The notes under the pieces are model-generated. The model was given only the letters and a program-made list of their open reading frames with translations, was not told where the DNA came from and did no database searches. DNA of 64,000 nucleotides from Ehretia macrophylla (lineage: Eukaryota > Streptophyta > Magnoliopsida > Boraginales > Ehretiaceae), in the NCBI GenBank assembly GCA_037974665.1, contig CM075766.1, positions 48,287,569 to 48,351,568 of the forward strand, written 5' to 3'. Both the position numbers and the translations under genes were made by a program. Shown here in pieces: positions 22,628 through 34,858 of the stretch; within the stretch, counting starts at the first letter, position 1; each line of letters starts with the position of its first letter.

Positions 22628-24911
22628 TGTAATACCCGAGCCCGGAATATGAAAATTCTTTGTTTATTATTTTGAAAATTATATTTCCTTAATTCTTTGT
22701 GAATTAACTGTTGCTTTCTCGCCGTCGCAACGTGCATTGCATTTAAGGAGCGATAGCTAGATAACGATTTCGAGTCCTCAGCAAATAGTGAAACTAGTAT
22801 TTAGATGACTTAAATTTTATATTTTAAATGTTGCTAGCTTTAATTGATCTTACCTTAGCTAAAATGGCTTTAAAACGCGCAAAATAGGGCCCTTTGACCA
22901 AGTCTTAAGTTGTTTGACCTTGGACCTTTGACTTGTTGACCATTTAACACTTATAAGCTAAAAAAAACTAAGCAAAATAAAAAAGAGAAACAGCAGCAAA
23001 ACAGTGAGGAGCTGGCCGAAACAAGAGATAAAGAAAAAAAAATATTCAACCTTCCAAACGATCAATCTTCGCGTGAGCTCGTGCGGGGTGATTTCCGAGG
23101 TGACTAGCGTTGTTTTCCTAGCGACTAGGAGTGCCTAAGGTGAGGGAAGCATGTTATTTGCGCATTTATACATTGTATATGTTAACTTTGTCAATTTTTA
23201 GATTTATCCGTAGATCGTTATTTAAAGCGATTTGATGCTTCTAGAATGTTCCTTGGCATTTGTAGAACATGTATTTATAGCTTTGTAACATTTTTTGCGG
23301 TTAAATGTTGTGATTGCAAATTAAATTGTTAAATGAATAGTATTTTGTGAATAGTAAAACCTTGAAACGTTGAAGTTGCGCTGTTATGCTTTCTGTTGAT
23401 GTAGAAATGTGCTAGGTATGCTAGAATGCTAAAATGTGTGGTTTGTTTGGGTTGCGTAGTGGAAAAAACGAGAATTATGCCTTTGGGAAAGTCGGGGTCG
23501 TTTAGGTCGGCTTTAGCGTTTTCTCGTTTTGCGTGTTGGCATTGCTTCGGGAAGCCATGAAAGCACTTTTGGTGCGATTATGGCGTTGGTTGGGTGTTTG
23601 GTTGTTATAGTTGTAGTTCAAACGAGAAAGGGGGAAATCGGGGCTTTGCGCGAGTTCTAGGGTAAAGTAAGGTTTCGGGGTCTTTAGACGTGCCTTATGG
23701 TGACCTAGGAGGGTTGGCGAAGTCGGTTTCTAAAACTCGTGGCTCGTTTGGAAATGGTAGTGTTTTGATAGTTGGGGCCGATTTGTGTTTTTGTGTGTTT
23801 TCTTGTCTTTATGCCTATAGAATGCTTAGAATTACTTGAAATACTTGCTTGAGTTGTTTTGGATTGAATTGCTTATCAATTGCTGCTATTGCGTGCGAGA
23901 GTAACCTACTTTGTTATTCTACCACGTGTGGCTTTATCGCTTGATTATCGCCTTGTATCGAGTCTTGCATTAAATAGTGTCTCGCGCGTGAGTGATGGGC
24001 CTCTCTGGGTAGCCTTGGGTTGCCAGTGTTGGTTGCTCTAGCTCCGCTGTTATTCCCTTTCTCGCTTGGGTTGCCTCCCAGGGAGATTTGGGTCGTAGGT
24101 TGATGGATACTTCCGGGGTATTCCAAACTGGTGTTATAAGGTGGTTTGGGTCGGCGCGTCGTCATCGAATTCGTGTTTGAAAGTTGCTCGTGAAAAGAGT
24201 ATCGTATCCTTTAATTGAGTGTTTGCGGCTTTAAATACTTGCCTTGCTTTATTGTTGGCTTTGGATGTAACTTATATGATTTGTATGTATTGCTTGGCTA
24301 ATTGCATTGCATACTCCTCTCATCTCCGTCCTTGAGACCAATTGCCCTCGCTGAGCAATAGTTTTTGTTCATTCCTTTCTATACCATGTTTTTACAGGAG
24401 TAGTTGAAGCAGACCCTCTCGAGGTAATAGAGGAGGAGGAGCAGGTGGAGGTGTTTCCGTGATAGCACTTCCCTGCTTTGCTGGTGGTTGGTTACCAGTT
24501 TTTGTGAAAACCTTGCTTGATATGTATATTGCGTGAAGGTCGTTTAATTTTGAGGCTTGTAGCCTTGTATGTATTTTTCTATTTTGAGACCTTTAATGGT
24601 CTTATGTTGTAATGGATTAAAGAATGTAATATTGTAACTTATACTCGGATGACTAGTGAAGAAATGCATGCTAATAGCTAATGGTTTAGTGGCATAAATA
24701 CCTGTGTAATATGCATGGCATTTTTGGTTTGGAAAGTTGGATAATAAGAAATGTATGTTTTATAGAAAGTTGGTTTGTTTTGATTATTATATGGCTTTCG
24801 CAAGTGTTATATTGATTTTAGGGTTTTCGGATCGTCCGCGGTACAGAGGAGACTCCGTCCGTGTGTCGGGTCCGGGCTTGGCCTTTTGCGGGGTCGGGTC
24901 GGGGCGTGACA
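22628..24911 (+). repeat. 3' LTR of element A
   Basis: Colinear with the 5' LTR and followed by the target duplication gtatc, after which the satellite resumes. It contains an intron-like segment at 23140-24397 (1258 bp, CTAAG/GTGAGGG to TTTTTACAG/G), the stem-loop at 23897-23921 (last pair lost by a C-to-A change), and the acidic frame at 24398-24462. That frame is open here to TGA, with CAG at 24442-24444 where the 5' LTR has TAG. Confidence 0.95.
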
Positions 24912-27900
24912 GTATCCGTCGCTCCGATGCCCATAACTTTTGATCCCTAAGGAGTTGCACCGCACAGCATACAATTGGAAAGCTCTCCGAGAGCTCTACG
25001 ACGGGGGCAGCAAGCCTGCTCGGCTGTGCCTATTTTCGGAGCCCAAAATTGAACGTTTTCATTAGTTTCGGGACACTTTTCTTATTTTTGCGATGTTTTA
25101 TTGTCCCGGATCGTACGTTGTGAGCCGCGAAAAGTACGACAACCTAATCCATCATACTTCTATTACCGAGTCCCACGACACCTTGAGCAAGACAACTTCG
25201 CTTCACATAGAGGCTGGGCTTGCAAACCGAGGGCATAGGGTTTGGGACTAGGTCTCCGTCGCTCCGTTGCCCATAACTTTTGATCTGTAAGGAGTTACAA
25301 TGCGCACAGCATACCGTTGGAAAGCTCTCTGAGAGCTTTACAACGGGGACAGCAAGCTTGCTTGACTGCGCCTGTTTTCAGAGCGCAAAATTGAACATTT
25401 TTAATAGTTTCGGGACACTTTTCTTCTTTTGTGCTATTTTTTCGTCACGGATCGTACGTCGTGAGCTGCGAAAAGCACGACAACCTAACCCATCACATTT
25501 CTTTTAACGAATCCCATGGCACCTTGGGCAAGACAACTTCACTTCACGCAGAGGCTGGGCCCGTAAACTGAGGGCGTGGGGCTTAGGACCAGGTCTCCGT
25601 CTCTCCGGTGCCCATAACTTTTGATCCGTAAGAAGTTACGTGGTGCACAACATGCCGTTGGAAAGCTCTCCGAGAGCTCTACGACAGGGGCAGTAAGATT
25701 GCTTGGCTGCGCCAGTTTTTGAGGCCGAAACTCTATTGTTTTCCACTATTTTGGGATTTTTTTTTTCTTTTGCACTGTTTTTTCATCCCGGATCGTACAT
25801 CGTGAGCCGCGAAAAGGATGACAACCTAATCCATCACATTTCTATTACCGAATCCCACGGCACCTTGGGCAAGACAACTTCACTTCATGTAGAGGCTGGG
25901 CCCGCAAACCAAGGGCATGGGGCTTGGGACCAGGTCTCCATTGCTCCCGTGCCCATGACATTTTATCCGTAAGGAGTTACGCACCGCATAGCATACCGTT
26001 GGAAAGCTCTGTGAGAGCTCTACGACTGGGGGTGCAAGCCTGCTCAGCTGTGCCTGTTTTCACAGCCCAAAATCAAACGTTTTCATCAATTTTGGGAAAC
26101 TTTTCTTCTTTTGCGCTACTTTTCTATCCCGGATCGTACGTCGTGAGCCTCGAAAAGGACGATAACCTAATCCATCACATTTCTATTACCAAATCCAATG
26201 GCACCTTGGGCAAGACAACTTCACTTCACGTAAAGGCTTGGCCCGCAAACCGAGGGCGTGGGGCTTGGGACCAGGTCTTTGTCGCTCTGGTACCCATAAC
26301 TTTTTATCCGTAAGGAGTTACGCGCCGCACAGCTTACCGATGGAAAGCTCTCCGAGAGCTCTACTAAGGGGGCAGCAAGCCTGCTCTGCTATGCCTATTT
26401 TTAGAGCCCAAAATCGAACGTTTTCATCAATTTCAGGACCATTTTCTTCTTTTACGATGTTTTTGCATCCTGGATCGTACGTCGTGAGCTGCAAAAATGA
26501 CGACAACCTAATCCATCATATTTCTATTACCGAATCCCACAGCACCTTGGGCAAGACAACTTTACTTCACGTAGAGGCTAGGCCCGCAAGCCGAAGGCGT
26601 GGGGCTTGTGACCAAGTTTCCGTCGCTCTGGTAACCATAACTTTTGATTCGTAAGGAGTTACGCGACGAACATCATACCGTTGGAAAGCTCTCTGAGAGG
26701 TCTACGACGAGGGAAGCAAGTCTGCTCGGCTGCGCCTATTTTTGGATCCCAAAATCGAATGTTTTCATCAGTTTCGGGACATTTTTCTTTTTTTTGCGTT
26801 GTTTTTCCATCTCGGATCATACGTCGTGAGCCGTGAAAAGGACGATAACCTAATCCATCACATTTCTATTAGTGAATCCCATGGCACCATCGGCAACACA
26901 ACTTCGCTTCACGTAGAGGCTAGCCTGCAAACCGAGGGCGTGGGGCTTGGGACCAAGTCTCCGTCGCTCCGCTGCCCATAACTTTTGATCCGTAAAGAGT
27001 TACGTGGCGTACAGTATACCGTTGGAAAGCTCTATGAGACCTTTACTACAGGGGTAGCAAGCCTGCTTGGCTGCACCTCTTTTCAGAGTCTAAAATCGAA
27101 CGTTTTTATCTATTGTAGGACACTTTTCTTCTTTTACGCTATTTTTTCGTCCCGGATCGTACATCGTGAGCTGCGGAAAGGACGACAACCTAATCCATCA
27201 CATTTCTATTATTGAATCCCACTGCACCTTCGGCAAGACAACTTCACTTCATGTAGAGGCTGGGCCCGCAAACCGAGGGCTTGGGGCTTGAGACTAGGTT
27301 TCTGTTGCTCTAGTGCCCATAGCTTTTGATCCGTAAGGAGTTCCGCGGCACACAACATACCGTTGGAAAGCTCTCCGAGAGCTCTAAGACAGGGGCAAAA
27401 AACCTGCTCAGCTGTGCCTATTTTTGGAACCCAAAATCGAATGTTTTCATCAGTTTTGGGACACTTTTCTTTTTTTGCGTTGTTTTTCTGTCTCGGATCG
27501 TCTGTCGTGAGCCGTAAAAAAGGACGACAACCTAATCCATCGCATTTCTATTACGGAATCCCACGACACCTTGGGCAAGACAACTTCGCTTCACGTAAAG
27601 GCTGGGCCCACAAACCGAGGGTGTGGGGCTTGGGACCAAGTCTCCGTCGCTCCGGTGCCCATAACTTTTGATCCGTAAGGAGTTATGCGGCATACAACAT
27701 ACCGTTGGAAAGCTTGCTCGGCTGCGCCTATTTTCGCTGCCCAAAATCGAATGTTTTCAATAGTTTTGGGACACTTTTCGTCTTTTGCATTATTTTTTCT
27801 TCCCGGATCGTACGTCGTGAGCCACGAAAAGGATGACAACCTAATCCATCACATTTCTATTACTGAATCCCACTGCACCTTGGGCAAGACAACTTCACTT

Positions 27901-30665
27901 CATGTAGAGGCTGGGTCCGCAAACCGAGGGCATGGGGCTTGTGACAAGGTATCCGTTGCTCCGGTGCCCATAACTTTTGATCCGTAAGGAGTTACGTGGC
28001 GCACAGCATACCGTTGGAAAGCTCTCTAAGAGCTCTACGATGGGGCTAGCAAACCTGCTCGGCTGTGCCTGATTTTGGAGCCCGAAATAGAATGTTCTCG
28101 TCACTTTTGGAGCACTTTTATTCTTTTGTGATGTTTTATCATCCCGGATCGTACGTCGTGAGCAGCGAAAAGGATGACAACCTAATCCATCACATTTCTA
28201 TTAGCGAATCCCATGGCACCATCAGCAACACAACTTCGCTTCACGTAGAGGCTGGGCCCGTAAACCGAGGGCGTGGGGCTTGGGACCAGGTCTCCGTCAC
28301 TCCGCTGCTCATAACTTTTGATCCGTAAGGAGTTACGTGGCGCACAGCATACCGTTGGAAAGCTCTCTGAGAGCTTTACGACGAGGGTAGCAAGCCTGCT
28401 TGGCAAAACCAATTTTCGGAGCCCAAAATTGAACGTTTACATCTGTTTTAGGACACTTTTCTTCTTTTACGCTATTTTTTTGTCCCGGATCGTACGTCAT
28501 GAGTCGTGAAAAGGACGACAACCTAATCCATCACATTTCTATTACCGAATCCCACTGCACCTTAGGCAAGACAACTTCACTTCACGTAGAGGCTGGGTCC
28601 GCAAACCGAGGGCATTGGCTTGTGACAAGGTATCCGTCGTTCCGGTGCCAATAACTTTTGATCCGTAAAAAGTTACGTGGCGCACAACATACCGTTGGAA
28701 AGCTCTCTAAGATCTTTACGACGGGGGCAGCAAGCCTGCTCGACTGTGCCTGTTTAAAGAGCCCTAAATCGAATGTTTTCATCACTTTTGGAGCACTTTT
28801 CTTCTTTTGTGATGTTTTATCGTCCCGGATCGTACGTCGTGAGCCACGAAAAGGACGACAACCTAATCCATCACATTTCTATTAGTGAATCCCATGGCAC
28901 CATCGGCAACACAACTTCGCTTCAAGTAGCGGCTGGGCCTACAAACCGAGGGCGTGGGGCTTGGGACCAGGTCTCCGTCGCTCTGCTGCCCATAACTTTT
29001 GATCCGTAAGGAGTTACATGGCGCACAGCATAACGTTGAAAAGATCTCTGAGAGCTTTACGACAGGGGGAACAAGCCTGCTCAGCTGTGCCTATTTTCGG
29101 AGCCTAAAATTGAACATTTTCATTTCTTCTTTTACGCTATTTCTTCGTCCCGAATCGTACGTCGTGAGCCGCGAAAAGGATGACAACCTAATCCATCACA
29201 TTTCTATTACCGAATCCCACTGCACCTTCGGCAAGACAACTTCGCTTCATGTAGAGGCTGGGCCAGCAAATCGAGGGCTTGGGACTTGAGACCAAGTTTC
29301 CGTCGCTCCGGTGCCTATAACTTTTGATCCGTAAGGAGTTACGTGGCACACAACATACCATTGGAAAGCTCTCCGAGAGCTCTACGATGGGGGCAGCAAG
29401 TCTGCTCGGCTGTGCCTATTTTTGGAACCCAAAATCAAATGTTTTCATCAGTTTCGGGACACTTTTCTTTTTTTGCGCTGTTTTTCTGTCTCGGTTCGTC
29501 CGTCGTGAGCCGCGAAAAGGATGACAACATAATCCATCGAATTTCTATTATAGAATCCCATGCCACCTTGGGCAAGACAACTTCGCTTCACGTTGAGGCT
29601 GGGCCCGCAAACCGAGGGCGTGGGGCTTGGGACCAAGTCTCCGTCGCTCCGATGCCCATAACTTTTGATCCGTAAGGAGTTACACGGCACACCACATACC
29701 GTTGGAAAGCTCTCCGAGAGCTCTACGATTGGGGCAGCAAGCCTGCTCGGCTGCGCCTATTTTTGATTCCCAAAATCCAACATTTCAACAGTTTCGAGAA
29801 ACTCTTCTTCTTTTTTGCTATTTTTTCATCCCGGATCGTACGTCATGAGCCGTGAAAAGGACGACAACCTAATCCATCACATTTCTATTACCAAATCCCA
29901 TGGCACCTTGGGCAAGGCAACTTCGCTTCACGTAGAGGCTAGGCTCACAAACCGAGGCATGGGGTTTAGGACCTGGTGTCCGTCGTTTCGGTGCCTATAA
30001 CGTTTTATCCTTAAGGGGTTACGTAGCGCACAACATACCGTTAGAAAGCTCTCCAAGAGCTCTACGATGGAGGCAGCTAGCCTGCTCGACTGAGCCTATT
30101 TTTTATGCCAAAAATTGACTATTTTTATCAGTTTTAGGACACTTTTCTTAATTTACGTTGTTTTTCCGTCTCAAATCGTACGTCGTGAGCCACGAAAAGG
30201 ACGATAACCTAATCCATCACATTTCTTTTACAGAATTCCACGGTACCTTTGGTAAGACAACTTCGCTTCACGTAGAGGCTGGGCTCGCATACCAAGGGCG
30301 TGGGGCTTGGGACCAAGTCTCCATCTCTCCGGTGCCCATAACTTTCGATCCATAAGGAGTTATGTGGTACACAGCATACCGTTGGAAAGCTCTCCGAGAG
30401 CTCTACCACAGGGGCATTAAGCTTGCTCGGCTGCGCTTATTTTCATTGCCCAAAATCGAATGTTTTCAATAGTTTTGGGACACTTTTCATCTTTTGCATT
30501 ATTTTTTCATCCCGGATCGTACGTCGTGAACCGCGAAAAGGACGACAACCTAATCCATCACATTTCTATTACCGAATCCCACTACACCTTGGGCAAGACA
30601 ACTTTACTTCACGTAGAGGTTGGGTCCGTAAACTGAGGGCATGGGGCTTATGACCAGGTATCCGT
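24912..30665 (+). repeat. Satellite array, segment 3 (~17 monomers)
   Basis: The same satellite resumes after the right target duplication gtatc and runs in the same direction to 30665, where element D begins in mid-monomer. One monomer near 27710 lacks about 42 bp around the AGCTCTC palindrome, and one near 29118 lacks about 15 bp. Two blocks about 2.0 kb apart (27274 and 29273) share private variants, as do neighbouring blocks about 680 bp apart (28100 and 28784), indicating local higher-order duplication. Confidence 0.97.
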
Positions 30666-31063
30666 TGTGAGGCCCGATCTCGATTTACGTGTGATATGTC
30701 GTTTCATGTGCCATAACCTAGAATTGTGTGCCTTGACCTAGGTTCAAGAGTCATGTCTCTTTTTATGTGCCTTGCATCAAATTACGTGCATTCATTTAGA
30801 GTTGCATGCATTTACTTGGAAAACGTGCATTTATCTCGTAGTTTGTGCTTTACCTCATAGTGCGTGCCCTAAATCTAGAAAAGTGTACCCGCACGCTAAT
30901 CAAGAAAGCATCTTACACGAAGCACTAGGTTATTAATTAATCCTACAAACTCTACTAACTAATATTAAAATGCTAAGTCAATGCACTAGAAGACAAAATT
31001 TCACCAAAAGCTAAACATTCTTATTCTTTATTCTTTATTCTTTTGCATATTCCAAGCACATAC

Positions 31064-31314
31064 TGTAACGCCCCGAACCAACGCACCCACGCCTGCAGGA
31101 TACACCTCGCCCTTAACGGTACGAGCATGCACCGAGGCCATGGCGTACGGGCCCGGAAGCGCACTATGCACGTATTGTCCGCTTTGGTGCCCATACACCT
31201 CACGGTTTTGTCGTCTCCCAGCCACTGCCAGGAAAACGCGCGTGCACGATACAAGGAGACATCCCCTTATATCAAGCAGCCCAAAGACCTCCGCGTCCGA
31301 TGTGGGATATTACA
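31064..31314 (-). repeat. 3' LTR (in element orientation) of the miniature element
   Basis: 251 bp. It adjoins the polypurine-tract complement, so on the minus strand it is the downstream LTR. Confidence 0.93.
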
Positions 31315-31381
31315 CCCGCCCCCCCTTGGGGACCCAGCGTCCTCGCTGGCCATGCGAACGCGTCGGCTCTGATACCACCTT

Positions 31382-31632
31382 TGTAACGCCCCGAACCAAC
31401 GCACCCACGCCTGCAGGATACACCTCGCCCTTAACGGTACGAGCATGCACCGAGGCCATGGCGTACGGGCCCGGAAGCGCACTATGCACGTATTGTCCGC
31501 TTTGGTGCCCATACACCTCACGGTTTTGTCGTCTCCCAGCCAGTGTCAGGAAAACGCGCGTGCACGATACAAGGAGACATCCCCTTATATCAAGCAGCCC
31601 AAAGACCTCCGCGTCCGATGTGGGATATTACA
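31382..31632 (-). repeat. 5' LTR (in element orientation) of the miniature element
   Basis: 251 bp, adjoining the primer-site complement. It is identical to its partner except at two positions, consistent with a recent insertion. Confidence 0.93.
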
Positions 31633-32330
31633 CATACAATTAAATAAGGCATAAAGAATGACAAAATTCAGAAATTTCACAAGCTTGCCCAACCATGTGA
31701 AGAGCTTGAGCATGCTTTGCAATTTCAAAACCAAACCATGCTAAAAGATGATACAAAATCAGAATTTTTGCCAAGCCCAAGGCCGAGACAAGCATGCAAC
31801 AATTTTCTAACAATTTCACCTTCCTTTTTGCCCTCAAATTCTCTCTCATTCTCGGCCCACTCAATTTCCCATGCTAAGATAATTCAAATGCTAAAAAGAA
31901 ATGGCACAAATCAGATTTGTAGAAGCTCAAGGCCGACCATATGCTCAAACACATCATTGTCTTTCTCTCAACTCTCATTCTCTCATTTTATCTCTCTCTC
32001 TCTCTCGGCCAAAGCTGCACCCTCAAGTTCCATAGCTTAAGCTCATCTCCTAAAGCTCACCAAGACACTCAAGGACCCTAGGAAGCCCGACCAAGCAAGC
32101 TAGAAGCAGGAAAAGTTGCATGCAAATTCATAGAACTCTCATTTCGGCTTAGGTATGTTTGATAGCTTCTATTTCATTTCCCTTTTGTTCTAACCACATG
32201 CACATACTAAGGATAGGTAACTCAGCTAGGAATTAAGGAAATCAAGCAATATCTCTCGGCCAAACGAGGAAAGAAGACCATTTGTGCATCTTCAAGAGTT
32301 TTGAGCATCATTTGTTGTCAATAGGCTAAG

Positions 32331-34151
32331 GTGAGGGTTAATCCTTTTTAAAAGCTTTCAAAAACCACATGCATGTCTTCATATGTCTAGATTTACATCT
32401 GTACTTGTTGTATATGTGTGTGCATGAGCTTATATGACCATGCATGGCAAGATATTCGGTTAAAACTTGAAGATAGGCAAAATCGCGTAGCTGGCAGATT
32501 TCTGACTTGTTAGAATGAAGTGTATTTGGCTTGGTAAATGATGTTGAATATGTGTGAAAATTGGTAGTTGACTAGTGTTGCCAGTTATGAGCATTTTTCG
32601 TAGATATAGGCCAAGGCCAATTTTGACTCTAAGGTCTCCAAAATGGCAAAACATCGAAAGGTGTCTAAATCTAGAGAGTCTGGGAAAATGGAGCAGGTTT
32701 TGACAGTTCACTGTCCTTGTAGAACGAAATAATTTTGACCTAGTAAATGATATCTAAAATGAATGAAATTTGGTAGGTTACTATATTTTTCAGTTCTGGA
32801 CATTTTTGTCAGAAATAGACTAAAGCTAAATCTGATCCTAAGACCCTAACAAATGGCAAGTATTGAAATATGTACGAATGTAGACAGTTTTGTGTAGTCT
32901 CACGGTTTTAGCTATAACTCTTGAATCCGAACTCCAAATGATGCGAGGTTTGTTTCTGGATTTAGATCACTCATTAAGATTTAATTTGAAATTTTGTTCA
33001 CTGGAATTGGAGATTTTTTGCTTGTCTAAATGATTGTGGGAAAACAGACCATTGCAGTGAGGTTTTTATCTAGTGGTATGCTTTGAGAATTATTGTAACT
33101 TCTCTTGTGGTATTGAATGCTTGGGATTGTGGCACTTGGATGTTGTGTGGACTGTTTTGGATGATTGTGGATGTTTTAATCAATCGATGCATGGCTTGGG
33201 TTAGTTACGTGACAACTTGTGGCTTAAATCGCACGTGTAAGCATGAATTGAAACCCTATTGAATATAAAAACTAGCTAAGTGTTGATCCTATAGTTATTG
33301 TGTCTAATTGTGTGATTAGTGGGCTGCCTAATAAATGTTAAGTATGCTTGAAATGTGATTCCAATGATTACATGTTGATAAGTAGACTTTGCTTGCACTC
33401 GGTCTCATGTAGACGTCGTTGCATTTTTGTATAAACTTATTACTTGATTACGTGTTCCCGAAATGAGTTATATGACTTGATTTACATGTGTTACATGGCT
33501 GCCCGTTTAATATTCATATAACTCCATGTATTTTACAAGTGAAATTACATGTCAAAGCATGCCTTGTGTGTTTACTTGTCAATGTGCGATCTTATAACTG
33601 CTCGGAGGCAACCTACTTCGTTGTCCTCCTAATGTGATATGTTAAATGTTATAAATGTGCATTGCATACAAGGTTGCAACATTTCATTTTGGTGTGGTAG
33701 TGTTTCACGCACACCGGGCGGCATCGGGCTTGCCGGTGCAACCGTGACTACCATTGTCCAATTCCCTCTCTCGCTTGGGGGCTAGACTTCCTCGGAGAGT
33801 TGGGTCGTAGGATTTCGGGGTACATCCGGAGTACACCCATTTGGCATGATAAGTAGATGATTTGAAGTCGGCCGCAACAACTGAAACTGGAAATGAATTG
33901 AAAGCAAACGCTCACCGTATCCTTTTCACTATGTGTATAAGTACTCTCGCTTGGTTCCTAGAGGACCTTGGGGAGGAAAGACGGGTAATTGTGTTCCTTA
34001 GCTTTTATATTACATTATGAACTCACTTGTGTTATATGTCATGCTTTCAAAAAGGGGTTTTCATAAGTTGAACCGGAAAAAGAGTTTCAAAACTTATTTC
34101 TCGTTCCCCCTCGCTGTGTTCATAAGGACTCACCCTCTTGTATCATCTCAG
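32331..34151 (+). other. Intron-like segment in LTR of element D
   Basis: Donor CTAAG/GTGAGGG, acceptor ATCTCAG/G, 1821 bp. As in the solo LTR, a further donor-like site (GCTTAG/GTATGT) lies upstream at about 32153. Confidence 0.45.
33604..33629 (+). other. Conserved LTR stem-loop
   Basis: Arms GGAGGCAAC and GTTGTCCTCC pair fully, apart from one bulged T, around loop CTACTTC. This is the most stable version in the window. Confidence 0.6.
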
Positions 34152-34213
34152 GTGAAGAAGATCAGGAACAGGTACCTGAGGATAACGTGCCTATTGATGA
34201 CTCCTTGGAGTGA
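34152..34213 (+). other. Short acidic open frame after the acceptor-like site
   Basis: Encodes GEEDQEQVPEDNVPIDDSLE and then TGA, in the same phase relative to the acceptor as in the solo LTR and in element A. Confidence 0.35.
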
Positions 34214-34858
34214 TTGCATACCCTACGTGCCTTACGTGGTTGTCGATGTTTTCTGAACGATATGTTGTTTGAAGATCATCTCTTTTGTTGTTTTTCATTG
34301 CTATTGTAAATGACCCCCGTTGTAATTTGGGGTCAAATTTTGGTTTGTACTGATCGTAACTAGATAGACACTCTTCTGGTCATTTTGCTATCGCTACTTT
34401 GGGTTAGTATCTATCACAGGCTTATGAAGTATTAGGTAAAAGGGTTAAATAAAATGAATCTATCCAATCTTAAGCAGGTACTCATTGGTAAGCTAAGATC
34501 AACAGGTACTTTTGTAACAAGGATTGACAAACAAACAAGACATAGTTATTATGCTAGGTTGTTAATCAAACGAGACTTCGAGATAACTAGTAGGCATTTC
34601 AATTGGTGATAAATAGTAATCTTAGTTGAAATCGAATTTGAGGTTGAAAGTTTTGAGGCGTTTAGAAAATTAGGTCAAACTAAAGAGCCAATTACAACCG
34701 TTATGCTACCGATTTTCCGAAGAATTTTTGGAGTTCTAGTCTAACGGATAAGCTTATTCTTCGATAATCAGTTATAGTTATAAAAGAACGTGAATGCTTA
34801 GATCATACCCTAGTCTAACCTCTATAGGTCTGGTTGGGGGCGTGACACCTTATATTAA

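Larger units (their letters stand above)
15405..24911 (+). mobile_element. Element A: complete Tekay/Del-type chromovirus, 9507 bp
   Basis: A structurally complete LTR retrotransposon. It is flanked by the 5-bp duplication gtatc (15400-15404, 24912-24916) inside a satellite monomer. It has LTRs of 2283 and 2284 bp starting TGTAATACCCGAGCCCGG and ending GGGGCGTGACA, an initiator-Met primer site at 17696, one gag-pol frame at 18000-22616, and a purine tract next to the 3' LTR. A C-terminal chromodomain after the integrase places it among chromoviruses; the clade (Tekay/Del) is inferred from the long LTRs, gag type and chromodomain form. The LTRs differ at about 35-40 positions by my count, so insertion is recent. 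The polyprotein frame carries five stops, so it is probably non-autonomous now. Confidence 0.95.
31064..31632 (-). mobile_element. Miniature LTR retrotransposon (TRIM/SMART type), 569 bp
   Basis: Two direct repeats of 251 bp (31064-31314 and 31382-31632) differ at only two bases, both near the motif 'cccagcca'. They enclose just 67 bp. The flanks carry the duplication catac (31059-31063 and 31633-31637). On the minus strand the LTR runs TGTAATATCCCACATCGG to GGGGCGTTACA. The spacer starts, after a 4-base gap, with the initiator-Met primer site (complement at 31366-31377) and ends with a G-rich purine tract (complement at 31315-31327). It codes for nothing, so it must have been moved by proteins of another element. 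A TATA-like 'gatataagg' lies on the minus strand at about 31265-31273. No 5S rRNA box is seen, so it is not Cassandra. Confidence 0.95.
30666..34847 (+). mobile_element. 5' LTR of element D (4182 bp with nested miniature element)
   Basis: It starts TGTGAGGCCCGATC within a satellite monomer and ends GGGGGCGTGACA at 34847, followed 11 bases later by a primer site, so it is a 5' LTR. Removing the nested element and its duplication leaves about 3.61 kb, close to the 3.67 kb of the solo LTR at 10408, which is the same family. No second LTR of D is visible in the window: gag breaks off at about 35692 and foreign DNA follows. The target duplication therefore cannot be checked. Confidence 0.9.

Noticed and set aside
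590..30665. Regular repeats considered as a CRISPR-like array
   Set aside because: The whole 340-bp unit is repeated with no unique spacers, and the context is a plant nuclear genome.
31064..31632. Cassandra-type element carrying a 5S rRNA promoter
   Set aside because: No 5S A-box, intermediate element or C-box sequence is visible on either strand.
31043..31654. Overlapping open frames of 65-167 codons on both strands
   Set aside because: They lie in the GC-rich direct repeats of the miniature LTR element; the same peptide appears twice because the LTR is duplicated.
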